From: an uncultured Flaviramulus sp.
GTDB lineage: Bacteria; Bacteroidota; Bacteroidia; Flavobacteriales; Flavobacteriaceae
NCBI GenBank assembly: GCA_947495125.1
Contig: CANLXL010000001.1
Location: 868,001 to 932,000, forward strand
DNA: 64,000 bases
Direction of reading: 5' to 3'
The notes beneath the pieces are model-generated. The model worked only from the letters and a program-made list of their open reading frames with translations, searched no databases and was not told the DNA's origin. This document shows positions 1 through 9,320 of this stretch, in pieces; positions within the stretch are counted from its first letter, which is position 1; each line of letters begins with the position of its first letter. The position numbers and the translations under genes were made by a program.

Positions 1-1876
1 AACCTGCTCTTAATTTTAATTGATTAAGTTCTGGAATATCAAAAATTTCATTTAAACTTAAGCCTCCACTTATGGCCCAAAATGTACCATTACGATTATT
101 AGCACCAAATCTTGAAGACTCTTCATTACGAACACTTGCAGATAAGAAAGCTAAATTTTTATAATTTAAGTTGAATCTTCCAAAAATGGATGATAATTTT
201 GCCTCTTGGCGAAATGATGCTATATGAGCATTGTTTAAATCTGTAATACCTAAGCCTAAACCTAAATTATTAAATGTAACTTCATCAGTAATAAAATCAC
301 TATTACTAGCTGACAATCCTTGAAAGTCAAACTTTTGAAAAGAATATCCTCCTAAAACATTATAGTTAAAATCATTAAACTTTCCATTATAAGTAGTAGT
401 AACTTCAAAAAGATTTGACGTATTACGGTCAGATGAACGTGCTGCAAAACCACTTCTGGCTAGCCCCCTAAACTGTGCATCACTCGGAAAAAACTCTCCT
501 TTTAAAATGTTGGTTACTTCTCTGGAATAATTTGCACTCACTATTAAATTATTTACAAGTTGCAAATCTGCTTTAAAATTGGTAAAAAGGGTTGTTCTTT
601 CTTCTTCTCTTAGATTTTGTTTGGTAATTGCAACAGGGTTAAAAACATCTTGTGCTCCAGTTTCAAAAAAACTTCCATCAGTATCAAAAATTGGTGCTGT
701 TGGATTAAATGTTAAGGCATAACGCTGTGCTTGTGAAAAACCTATATCACTATGACGATCGGTATTAGATATAATTCCTGTTAATTTTAATTTATCATCA
801 AATAGCTTTTGCGTAACATTAATACGTGTATTAAGTTGATCGAATCCTGTACCATTGGTAACTGCCTCTATATCCCTATAGTTAACAGAAGCTCTATAGT
901 TAAGTCCATTCTGAGAAGAACCAGAGTACGAAATATTATGAACATTAGACACTGCTGTTCTTGTTGTTTCATCCAACCAATCCGTATCAGATCCTAAATC
1001 CAAACCTCCATTAGCTAAAAATTGTTCTCTATTGGCAATAGATATAATATTGCCTAGATTTTCAACAGCCATATAACCTCTATATTCCAATACAGGCTTA
1101 CTTTCTCCTTTACCAGATTTGGTTGTGATAATAATTACACCACTGCTACCTCTAGTTCCATAAATAGCTCCAGCAGAAGCATCTTTCAAAACATTTATAG
1201 AAGCTATATCGCTAGGATCTACAGAATCAATGGAGCCTCCAATGACACCGTCGATTATTACTAAAGGCTGTGCATTAGCTCCAAAGGTACTTAAACCACG
1301 TAGTCTAATAGCAAAAGGCTGATTTGGGTCACCTCCTACTTTAGAGATATTCAACCCAGCTACCTTTCCTTGTAACAATTGGTTTGCATCATTTACATTG
1401 CCGGCATTAAATGATTCTGCATCTATTCTAACAATTGAACTAGTAATTTCCTCTTTCTTTTGAGTACCATAACCTATTAGGACTATTTCGTCTAGTTGAG
1501 ATGTATCTTCTTCTAAAATTAAATCAATGTTAGTCTGACCTTTTAGAGGCACTTCTATGTTTATATACCCTAAATAAGATACAACTAAAATTGCATTAGC
1601 ATCAGAAACCGTAATAGTAAAATTACCATCAAAGTCAGATTGTATTCCATTTGATGTTCCTTTTTCAATAATATTTGCTCCTATTAATGGCTGCCCATTA
1701 ATATCCTTCACAGTTCCATTTACTGTTTGTCCCTGAATTATATAATTATCAATAGATACAAATTCATTTTTATTAGACGCGTAAGTAAAAGAAACAAATA
1801 ATATTAATATATATATTAGCTTCTTCTTTTTTAAAGATAAAAAGCTAATCTCTACTATTCTTTTTATTTTTCTCAT
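1..1876 (-). CDS. SusC-like TonB-dependent outer-membrane transporter, N-terminal part only
   Basis: The frame opens at the ATG complementary to 1874-1876 and stays open to the window edge, so about 625 N-terminal residues of a roughly 1000-residue protein are seen. A signal peptide (hydrophobic core IYILILFVSF) is followed by a carboxypeptidase-regulatory-like domain (GQPLIGANIIEKG). The SusC plug comes next, with LDEIVLIGYGTQKKEEI, then VIIDGV and GAIYGTRGSSGVIIITTK, and then barrel sequence rich in aromatic and Asn residues. The family imports oligosaccharides through the outer membrane with a SusD partner, which would lie beyond the window. There is no STN domain, unlike the SusC at 45519-48893, so sigma/anti-sigma signalling is not expected. 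The gene is divergent from the hybrid two-component regulator at 2167, which is its likely controller. Confidence 0.95.
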   Translation of the reverse strand, partial: MRKIKRIVEISFLSLKKKKLIYILILFVSFTYASNKNEFVSIDNYIIQGQTVNGTVKDINGQPLIGANIIEKGTSNGIQSDFDGNFTITVSDANAILVVSYLGYINIEVPLKGQTNIDLILEEDTSQLDEIVLIGYGTQKKEEITSSIVRIDAESFNAGNVNDANQLLQGKVAGLNISKVGGDPNQPFAIRLRGLSTFGANAQPLVIIDGVIGGSIDSVDPSDIASINVLKDASAGAIYGTRGSSGVIIITTKSGKGESKPVLEYRGYMAVENLGNIISIANREQFLANGGLDLGSDTDWLDETTRTAVSNVHNISYSGSSQNGLNYRASVNYRDIEAVTNGTGFDQLNTRINVTQKLFDDKLKLTGIISNTDRHSDIGFSQAQRYALTFNPTAPIFDTDGSFFETGAQDVFNPVAITKQNLREEERTTLFTNFKADLQLVNNLIVSANYSREVTNILKGEFFPSDAQFRGLARSGFAARSSDRNTSNLFEVTTTYNGKFNDFNYNVLGGYSFQKFDFQGLSASNSDFITDEVTFNNLGLGLGITDLNNAHIASFRQEAKLSSIFGRFNLNYKNLAFLSASVRNEESSRFGANNRNGTFWAISGGLSLNEIFDIPELNQLKLRAG

Positions 1877-2166
1877 AAAAGTTTGTTTAATAATTCGTGT
1901 TTGGTTCTTGATTTAATTTATTTTTTTTGTTCTCCTTGTAGTTTTTCTTCATAAAATTCAGTTTTAAAATTAGTTAGTAATCTTTACTAATTCAAAACAA
2001 CATAATTATTAACATTAAAATATTTCATTTTATACCATTATTTCAAACTAATTGGTCAAAACACCGTATAATTCAACTTTAAATATAATTTTTGAACAAA
2101 AAAGTATACATCTGACACATTTTGTAGAATATTAGTTTTTACTTTTACGTTAAACTTTATATAGCT

Positions 2167-5100
2167 TTGAATAGGTCTTTATTTTTTATTTTTTCCTTTT
2201 TCATCATATACTCTAACTATTCTCAGGAGCTTTTCTTTGAGCATTTTGATATTACAGATGGTTTACCTCATAACACTATTCATTGTTCTACCCAAGATTA
2301 TTTAGGATTCATGTGGTTTGGAACAAAAAGTGGACTTACAAGATTTGATGGTTATGATTTTAAATTATATCGAAATAATAGCTTGGAAACAAATTTATTT
2401 GGAAGTAATAACATTTGGTGTATAGAATCTTTTAAGAATGAGTTATGGCTTGGTACTTTCAGTGGATTATTTAGGTTTGATATTCAATCAGAAAAATTCA
2501 ATCTTATAGAAATAACCAGAGATAAAAGCATAACTAGTGTTGTATCGGATGAACAATCTATATTTTTTGTTTCAGAGGGTGAAGTTTTTAAATATAATAA
2601 CCTAACCAAAGAAACTCATCAAATATTTTCTCAAACAAATAAAACCATTGAGCACTTAACTATTACCCAAAGTAAACAAGTCTGGTTCTCATCGAATACT
2701 AATAAATTATTTAATTATACAAATGGTATAATAACCGAATATGATTTAAACCCTTTATTAATTAATTATAAATTATTCGATATTACAGATATTTACGCCT
2801 TAGATGATAATTCTTTAATAATAGGAACAACTAATAATGGTATTTATATTTATGATATAGAGAATCATTCTATAAAAAAAATCCAAATAACAGAAAACGA
2901 GTTATACGTCAGAGACATATTAGTAATAAATGATGATATATGGCTAGCTACGGAATCTGGTATTTATATATATAATTTAAAAACCAAAAAGAGTTTAAAC
3001 TACAAAAAAGATCATACAAATCCATATGCTATATCAGATAATGCCATTTATAGTCTTAGTACAGATAATTTAGGAGGCATTTGGATTAGCTCATATTTTG
3101 CTGGTCTTAATTATATACCAAAAACAATAACACCATTTAATAAGTACTATTATATTAGTCATAAAAATTCCATTAGTGGTAACTCAGTTAGAGAAATAAC
3201 AAGTGACGAATCTGGCCTTTTATGGATTGGAACAGAAGACTCTGGATTAAACACATTTAATACAAAGTCTAAAAAATTTAAAAAAATAGTACTAAAAAGA
3301 AATTCTAATAATTTTCAACACGATAATATTCATGGTATACTAGTTATTAAAGACAGGGTGTGGGTAGGCACTTTTGAAAATGGGCTTTATGTGGTTAACC
3401 GAAAAAGTGGGAAGGTTTTAAAACATTATGAAATAGGTAAAAAAAGTGGGCTTAAAAGCAATTTCATACATGGTGTTTATAAAATATCCAATGGTTCTTT
3501 ATTTATTACCACATCAAAAGGTCTTTATCAATATAATAAGGATAAAGATAAATTTTATATTGTAAAAGCCTTTCATTCTAACATAGGTTACACTTGTTTT
3601 ATGGAAGATTCCGAAGGACGCATATGGGCTGGAACATACAACGAAGGTCTTTACCGTTACGACCCAATGACTAACATTTTAACAACCTATAAACAAAATA
3701 GCTTAAATAACATAAGTTGTAATGCCATTAATAATATATTTCAAGATAGTGAAAATAATATATGGGTTACTACTGAATATGGCTTAAATCTATTAAAATC
3801 TGACAGTAATGCGTTTGAGATTTTTTCAATTAAAGATGGATATCCAAGTAACATTTTTTACTCAGTGGTAGAAGATAAAAATAATTCTCTTTGGATTAGT
3901 ACTGCAAATGGTCTAGTACATTATGATACCAAAACAAAAAATATACGAACACACTTAAAAGAAAATGGTATTTTATCTAATCAATTTAACTATAAATCGG
4001 GATATCTTGATTCAAATGGCATATTATACTTTGGCAGTAATAAAGGAATGATTTCTTTTAATCCAAATAATTTTTTAAAAAAATCAAGAGCAGATGAAAT
4101 AGTATTAACAGAATTATTAATAAATAATAAAAAAATCTCTATTGCTGATGAAGATTCTCCCTTGAAAAAATCAATAACATTAACTAATACTATAAATCTA
4201 AATCATAAACAATCTACTATTAAAATTAACTTTTCTTCATTAGATTTTCATAATAACGGTTTATATAAATACGCTTATAAGCTAAAAGGCATAGATGATG
4301 AATGGACTGAATTAGGTCATGATAACAGCGTGTCCTTAGCTAAAATAAACCCAGGAAATTATGAATTTTTAATAAAATCTTCTAAAGAAGATAATATTTG
4401 GAGTGAAGAAAAAGTGTTGCTTAAAATTAACATAAAGCCTATATTTTGGGCTAGTAATTTAGCGTATTTCTTATATTTTATAATACTTTGTATAATATTC
4501 TATTATATATTAAGATATCATTACTTACAGCTTAAAAGCAAAAACTCCCAAAAACTCAATGAGCTTAATAATAGAAAAGAAAAGGAGATTTATGAAGCTA
4601 AAATCGACTTCTTCACTAATATTTCTCACGAAATAAGAACTCCACTTACACTTATTAAAAGTCCCTTAGATAAATTGCTTAAAATAAATTATGATGATTC
4701 TAAATTAAAAGAGAATCTATCAATAATGAGTAAAAACACCAACCGTTTACTAGATTTAACTAAGCAATTACTGGATTTTAGAAAAACAGAAATGGAAAAA
4801 ATAAGTTTAATTTTTATTGAAACGAACATTTCAGAATTAATTCGAAGTATCCATTTAAGGTTTAAACCAGCCCTTGAAGATCAAAATATAGATTTCACCC
4901 TTAACATTCCAGTCGCTGACATAATAGCTTATGTAGATGCTGAAGCTCTAAAAAAAATATTTAGTAACCTTTTTAGTAATGCATTAAAATATTCAGACAA
5001 AAAAATAGAACTCTTTTTAAAAGAAGAAGACTTGTTTTTTAAATTTCAACTAAAAAACGATGGTCCACTCATTCCATCACACCTGAGAGAAAAAATATTT

Positions 5101-6114
5101 GAACCTTTTTATCGTATTTCTGCAAATAGAGCTACACCCGGATCAGGAATAGGGCTTTCTTTAGCTCTGTCGCTCACAAAGCTTCATCAGGGAACTTTAA
5201 AATTAGACGCTAGCAACTCATTAATGAATTGCTTTATTTTAAAGCTCCCATTACATCAAGAAAGAGAGTTTAATAGCTTATCATCACCAAAAAAATATTT
5301 AGAAGACTATTACGTTGATACTGAAAATAGGGAAACATCTAAGCAAAATGGGCATAGATCAGCTATTTTATTAGTAGAAGACAATGAAGATTTATTAGAC
5401 TTTGTTGCTAAAGATTTAACAGAAAATTATCTTGTTATTAAAGCTACTAATGCCGAAGATGCTTTGAAAATAATTCAGACGGAGACTATACAACTTATTA
5501 TTAGCGATGTTATGATGCCTGGGATGAATGGTTTTGAATTATGTACTAAAGTGAAAACTGATGTAGAATCAAGTCATATACCTATAATTCTTTTAACTTC
5601 AAAAAGTGCTATTGAGGCAAAAATTGAAGGATTAGAATCTGGAGCTGATGCATATATAGAAAAACCCTTTTCTATAGATTATCTAAAACATCAAATTGAA
5701 AACCTCGTAAAAAACAGAAAACATATCATTAACCATTTCTCTACCTCTCCTTTAGCTCATATAAGAAGTATTGCCCACACTGAAATTGATGAAAAATTTA
5801 TTAAAAAACTTGATGAAATTATTATCAATAATATTTCTAACGCAAATTTAAATGTTGATACTCTTGCAGAAATAATGAATATGAGTCGGTCATCTTTATA
5901 TAGAAAAATAAAAGATATTTCTAATTTAAGCCCTAATGAACTTATTAATATAAGTAGATTAAAAAAAGCGGCAAATCTATTAAAAACTAATGATTATAGA
6001 ATTTATGAAGTTGCAGAGATGGTTGGATTTAATTCAGCGACAAGCTTTGGAAGGAGTTTTCAAAAACAATTTAACATGACACCAACTGAGTATGTGAAAT
6101 TTGAAGAGCGATAA
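2167..6114 (+). CDS. Hybrid two-component system regulator (HTCS) with periplasmic propeller sensor
   Basis: This 1315-residue one-protein sensor/regulator is typical of Bacteroidota glycan loci. Order of parts: signal peptide (1-19), two-component propeller repeats (about 25-650, recurrent LWIG/IWVTTEYGL motifs), Y_Y_Y domain (about 690-755), membrane segment (about 760-785), histidine kinase with H-box NISHEIRTP (His about 821), N-box NLFSNALKYSD and G-box GSGIGLSLAL, receiver domain (VEDNEDLL; phospho-acceptor Asp about 1114 in ISDVMMPGMNGFE) and a C-terminal AraC helix-turn-helix (about 1215-1312). The family binds an oligosaccharide in the periplasm and activates adjacent susCD genes. 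The start is a TTG codon: an in-frame stop lies at 2125-2127, no ATG follows it, and the next internal Met is already inside the propeller. It faces the divergent susC at 1876 and the sulfatase at 6306. Confidence 0.95.
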   Translation: MNRSLFFIFSFFIIYSNYSQELFFEHFDITDGLPHNTIHCSTQDYLGFMWFGTKSGLTRFDGYDFKLYRNNSLETNLFGSNNIWCIESFKNELWLGTFSGLFRFDIQSEKFNLIEITRDKSITSVVSDEQSIFFVSEGEVFKYNNLTKETHQIFSQTNKTIEHLTITQSKQVWFSSNTNKLFNYTNGIITEYDLNPLLINYKLFDITDIYALDDNSLIIGTTNNGIYIYDIENHSIKKIQITENELYVRDILVINDDIWLATESGIYIYNLKTKKSLNYKKDHTNPYAISDNAIYSLSTDNLGGIWISSYFAGLNYIPKTITPFNKYYYISHKNSISGNSVREITSDESGLLWIGTEDSGLNTFNTKSKKFKKIVLKRNSNNFQHDNIHGILVIKDRVWVGTFENGLYVVNRKSGKVLKHYEIGKKSGLKSNFIHGVYKISNGSLFITTSKGLYQYNKDKDKFYIVKAFHSNIGYTCFMEDSEGRIWAGTYNEGLYRYDPMTNILTTYKQNSLNNISCNAINNIFQDSENNIWVTTEYGLNLLKSDSNAFEIFSIKDGYPSNIFYSVVEDKNNSLWISTANGLVHYDTKTKNIRTHLKENGILSNQFNYKSGYLDSNGILYFGSNKGMISFNPNNFLKKSRADEIVLTELLINNKKISIADEDSPLKKSITLTNTINLNHKQSTIKINFSSLDFHNNGLYKYAYKLKGIDDEWTELGHDNSVSLAKINPGNYEFLIKSSKEDNIWSEEKVLLKINIKPIFWASNLAYFLYFIILCIIFYYILRYHYLQLKSKNSQKLNELNNRKEKEIYEAKIDFFTNISHEIRTPLTLIKSPLDKLLKINYDDSKLKENLSIMSKNTNRLLDLTKQLLDFRKTEMEKISLIFIETNISELIRSIHLRFKPALEDQNIDFTLNIPVADIIAYVDAEALKKIFSNLFSNALKYSDKKIELFLKEEDLFFKFQLKNDGPLIPSHLREKIFEPFYRISANRATPGSGIGLSLALSLTKLHQGTLKLDASNSLMNCFILKLPLHQEREFNSLSSPKKYLEDYYVDTENRETSKQNGHRSAILLVEDNEDLLDFVAKDLTENYLVIKATNAEDALKIIQTETIQLIISDVMMPGMNGFELCTKVKTDVESSHIPIILLTSKSAIEAKIEGLESGADAYIEKPFSIDYLKHQIENLVKNRKHIINHFSTSPLAHIRSIAHTEIDEKFIKKLDEIIINNISNANLNVDTLAEIMNMSRSSLYRKIKDISNLSPNELINISRLKKAANLLKTNDYRIYEVAEMVGFNSATSFGRSFQKQFNMTPTEYVKFEER

Positions 6115-6305
6115 AATAGTTGAGCAAATTTCATTTCAAGTTAAATTTGATTAATTCCTCTATTAATTTAGATATAGCTCTATTATTAAAATTGAATTAT
6201 AAAACAAAATAAATTATAGCATATTGATTTAATCTCAGTCAAAAAGAGGATAGTCTACAACTATATATATTTTATATTCAATGAATATTATATTTTTGAA
6301 ATATT

Positions 6306-7841
6306 ATGAAGAAAATTATACCGTATAAATTATTTTTTTTTGGATCTTTAATTATTTTACTAACATGTGAGTCAGCAAAAAAAAAGGAAGGGAAAAAAGT
6401 TTCTGTCCAAGAAAAAAACAAAACTGAAAGCTTAAATATATTACTCATAACTGCTGATGATTTAAATAAAAATTCAGTTGGAGCTTTTGGTTCTGTAGTT
6501 CCAAATATTACACCCAATATTGATAAATTAGCTTCACAAGGAGTTCGTTTTAAAAATGGACATGTAAACGTTGCAGTATGTCAACCCTCAAGAGGAATTT
6601 TAGCTACAGGTAAATATTCTCACAATAGTGGTATAGAAGGTTTTTTTCATACCAAGAAAGAGATTCCAGATGTTGTTACAACTTTAAAAATAAATGGATA
6701 TTACACGGGTATTTTAGGGAAAGTAAAACATTCATCGCCTAAAGAATTAACACCCTGGGATTTTCAGTTAGATATGAATGATTTAGGTATGGGGCGTAAT
6801 AAAGAGCGTTATTATACCGAAGCAAAAAACATAATTAAAAATGCAAAACAAGCGGGAAAACCATTTTATATGATGGCAAACTCTCATGACCCTCATCGTC
6901 CATTTGCATTTACAAAACAAGAAGAAATATGGATGAGTCATGGGAATGAAATTTTAAAACCTTCTCGAGTTTACAATGAAAGTGAAGTTTCGGTCCCAGG
7001 CTTTTTACCTGAATTACCATTGGTGCGGAAAGAAATAGCCCAATATTTTAATTCGGTTAGAAGATTAGATGATACTGTCGGTAGAATTTTAGATGTTTTA
7101 GAAGAAGAAGGCGTTGCAGATAATACCATTGTTATGTTTTTGTCTGATAACGGTATGGCCTTTCCATTTTCTAAAACCAACTGTTACTTACAATCAACAA
7201 ACACACCTTGGATTGTACGCTGGCCAGGAAAAGTAACACCAAATACAATCAATACAAAAGATTTTATTTCAGCTATCGATTTTTTTCCAACGGTTTTAGA
7301 AGCTGCTGGTTTGCAAACTCCTGATGGCATAGATGGAACTTCGTTTGTTTCCACTTTATTAGGAAAGAAACAAAAGGGAAGAAACAAAGTATTTACTCAA
7401 TTTTTTGAAACATTTGCAAAAAGACAATTTCCAATGCGTTGTATACAAGATATTAAATATGGATATATCTTTAACGCATGGTCAGACGGTGAAACAAAGT
7501 TTAGAAACGAATCACAAAACGGATATACTTACAAGGCAATGGTAGAGGCAGGTAAAACGAATCCCAAAATTGCGGCTCGAGTAAAACTCTTTGATAATAG
7601 GGAAGTAGAGGAATTTTATGATTTTGAAAATGATCCTAATGCACTACATAATTTAATTAAAGATCCTGAATACACAGAAATCATTAATAAATATCGAATA
7701 GACATGGAACTTTGGATGGAGAAAGTAAACGACCCTGCTTTGGTGTTTTTTAAAGTTAAAAACGATAAAACAGAAATGGCTCGTTTGTTGGCTATGGAAC
7801 AAGAAAAAATTGATAAGCGAAGGAAAAAGTTAGTTCAATAA
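6306..7841 (+). CDS. Lipoprotein sulfatase (S1 family, formylglycine-dependent)
   Basis: This 511-residue sulfatase removes sulfate esters from imported oligosaccharides. The N-terminus is a lipoprotein signal with lipobox LLTC, so it should be anchored to a membrane facing the periplasm or surface. The metal-binding start NILLITADDLN precedes the activation motif CQPSRG, whose Cys (about residue 92) is the residue converted to formylglycine in this family. FLSDNGMAFPF supplies the later metal-binding Asp-Asn, and PWIVRWPGK the usual strand after it. The length is normal for S1 sulfatases. A -7-like box TATTTTTG lies at 6291-6298, very close to the ATG at 6306. The sulfate position and sugar cannot be told from sequence alone. 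Beside the HTCS and the fucose genes, a sulfated fucan is the natural substrate guess. Confidence 0.92.
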   Translation: MKKIIPYKLFFFGSLIILLTCESAKKKEGKKVSVQEKNKTESLNILLITADDLNKNSVGAFGSVVPNITPNIDKLASQGVRFKNGHVNVAVCQPSRGILATGKYSHNSGIEGFFHTKKEIPDVVTTLKINGYYTGILGKVKHSSPKELTPWDFQLDMNDLGMGRNKERYYTEAKNIIKNAKQAGKPFYMMANSHDPHRPFAFTKQEEIWMSHGNEILKPSRVYNESEVSVPGFLPELPLVRKEIAQYFNSVRRLDDTVGRILDVLEEEGVADNTIVMFLSDNGMAFPFSKTNCYLQSTNTPWIVRWPGKVTPNTINTKDFISAIDFFPTVLEAAGLQTPDGIDGTSFVSTLLGKKQKGRNKVFTQFFETFAKRQFPMRCIQDIKYGYIFNAWSDGETKFRNESQNGYTYKAMVEAGKTNPKIAARVKLFDNREVEEFYDFENDPNALHNLIKDPEYTEIINKYRIDMELWMEKVNDPALVFFKVKNDKTEMARLLAMEQEKIDKRRKKLVQ

Positions 7842-7928
7842 AAAATAAAACCAAAAAGCCAACAAGCAAACGATAATTAGAACAAGGACTGTCAAGGATT
7901 GTATGGGTATTCTATCTGTAGAATATTC

Positions 7929-7944
7929 ATAAAAACCTTTGCAT
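7929..7944. promoter_or_regulatory. Degenerate copy of the ATGCAAA-NN-TTTGCAT operator-like element
   Basis: ATAAAAACCTTTGCAT agrees at 14 of 16 positions with the reverse complement of the perfect sites at 21571 and 37692. One half-site is intact (TTTGCAT) and the other is changed at two bases. It could be a weak site for the same regulator or chance in AT-rich DNA. Confidence 0.3.
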
Positions 7945-8426
7945 TTATTGAACCATTTCGTCTTCTCAAGATACTAAAATAGTATTGAATAGATTTACTA
8001 TTTAACGCTAAGAACTACATCCATATAACGTAGAAAAAGAAAATCATCAGTATGTTCATCTCGCACTATTCCAAGTATTTAATTTGTGCTTTCATTTTTT
8101 CACAAAGGTTGCTATAATATTATATCACATAGAATATACAGATTCGTCAATGGAGACATAATTCTCCAATGCTCCTAATTCTTCCAAACAGCATCCCAAT
8201 TAGAAAAACCCAAAGACGATAAAACAACTATCTGAAACTAAAAGATTTTTAAGGATTTTGAATCAAATAATGAATATGAAAGAGAAAAAGCAAGAATAAG
8301 AAAAATAAAATTGACAAAGACCAAAAATTGATAGTGTTTATACAGTTCATGACAGTTGGTAATATTATGTATTAACCAAAATTTAGTCAATACATAATTT
8401 GTTCATTTAAAAAACATGTTGTTTAT

Positions 8427-8446
8427 TTGCTAAATCGATTAAGCAA
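8427..8446. promoter_or_regulatory. LacI-type operator-like palindrome, copy 1 of 3 (before the sugar-acid operon)
   Basis: TTGCTAAATCGATTAAGCAA is an inverted repeat with a central CG and only one mismatched base pair. It ends 65 bases before the SDR start codon. The same core recurs at 14619-14638 (before the fucose permease) and 55578-55597 (before GH95). A central CG in a symmetric site of about 20 bases is typical of LacI-family operators. The regulator at 13558 is the obvious candidate to bind it (inference). Confidence 0.75.
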
Positions 8447-8511
8447 AATCAATAAAATATTTCAATTTTGACTTATACCTAACTAAATTTTAATAACTAA
8501 GTAAAAAATTA

Positions 8512-9306
8512 ATGAATTTAAACTTAAAAAATAAAGTAATTATTATAACTGGTGGTACTAAAGGAATTGGCGCAGGAATATCGAAAATGATTTCTGAAGA
8601 AGGCGGAATTCCTGTGTTTATTGGTAGAGGTAAAGATGCTGGTCAGGAATTATTAAATTCACTTCAAACAAAAGGATTAAAAGGGTTCTTTATTCAAGGT
8701 GATATAAGTAAACTCGAAGACTGTAAACGTATCGTAGAAGCTTCAGTAAAAAAGTTTGGAAGTATTTATGGCCTTGTAAATAACGCTGGTAGAAATGATG
8801 GTATTGGCTTAAAAGATGGAACTCCAGAGCAATTTAAAGCATCATTAAACGATAACTTATATCATTATTATAACATGGCACACCTCTGTCTGTCTTATTT
8901 AATTAAGAGTAAAGGGTCCATTGTAAACATCAGTTCAAAAACGGCATTAACAGGACAAGGAAATACATCTGCCTATGCAGCGGCGAAAGGCGCACAATTG
9001 GCAATGACGCGAGAATGGGCTGTAGAATTATTGAAATATTCCATTAGAGTAAATGCCATAATACCAGCCGAAGTATTTACACCTATGTATAAAAACTGGA
9101 TAGAAACATTTGATAATCCAGTGGAGAAAGTTAAAACGATTACAGAAAAAATTCCATTTGAAAATAGAATGACAACTGAAGAAGAAATTGCAAAAACGGC
9201 GGCTTTCTTACTTTCCGATGCATCCTCACATACCACAGGTCAGCATATTTTTGTTGATGGAGGTTATGTGCATTTAGATAGATCATTAAATACATTGAAT
9301 AATTAA
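8512..9306 (+). CDS. SDR-family sugar or keto-deoxy-sugar-acid dehydrogenase
   Basis: A 264-residue classical short-chain dehydrogenase. The NAD(P)-binding TGGTKGIG lies at about residues 14-21, NNAGRND at about 89-95, the catalytic Ser in NISSKTAL and the Tyr/Lys pair in YAAAKG. HIFVDGGYVHLDR is the usual C-terminal region. It heads a tight operon with a UxaA-type dehydratase, a FAH-family enzyme and an aldehyde dehydrogenase. In known oxidative L-fucose pathways SDR enzymes do two jobs: oxidation of L-fucose to the lactone, and oxidation of 2-keto-3-deoxy-L-fuconate at C4 to supply the FAH-family hydrolase. Only one SDR is present here, so which step it does, or whether it does both, is not settled. 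The operator-like palindrome at 8427 suggests LacI control. Confidence 0.85.
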   Translation: MNLNLKNKVIIITGGTKGIGAGISKMISEEGGIPVFIGRGKDAGQELLNSLQTKGLKGFFIQGDISKLEDCKRIVEASVKKFGSIYGLVNNAGRNDGIGLKDGTPEQFKASLNDNLYHYYNMAHLCLSYLIKSKGSIVNISSKTALTGQGNTSAYAAAKGAQLAMTREWAVELLKYSIRVNAIIPAEVFTPMYKNWIETFDNPVEKVKTITEKIPFENRMTTEEEIAKTAAFLLSDASSHTTGQHIFVDGGYVHLDRSLNTLNN

Positions 9307-9320
9307 TTAAAAACTATGAA

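Larger units (their letters stand above)
7842..8511. other. 670-base intergenic stretch with two operator-like sites
   Basis: I see no intact gene between the sulfatase and the SDR gene. All six frames are interrupted and nothing translates into a family I recognise. The stretch holds a degenerate copy of the second operator type (7929-7944) and a strong copy of the first type (8427-8446). It is therefore most likely a regulatory region, possibly also holding old debris. Confidence 0.6.

Noticed and set aside
809-997. 62-codon plus-strand open frame within the susC gene
   Set aside because: Antisense to clear SusC coding sequence; no start signal or domain.
7842-8420. Transposon or ORF remnant between the sulfatase and the SDR operon
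   Set aside because: Translations of all frames gave no recognisable family segment.
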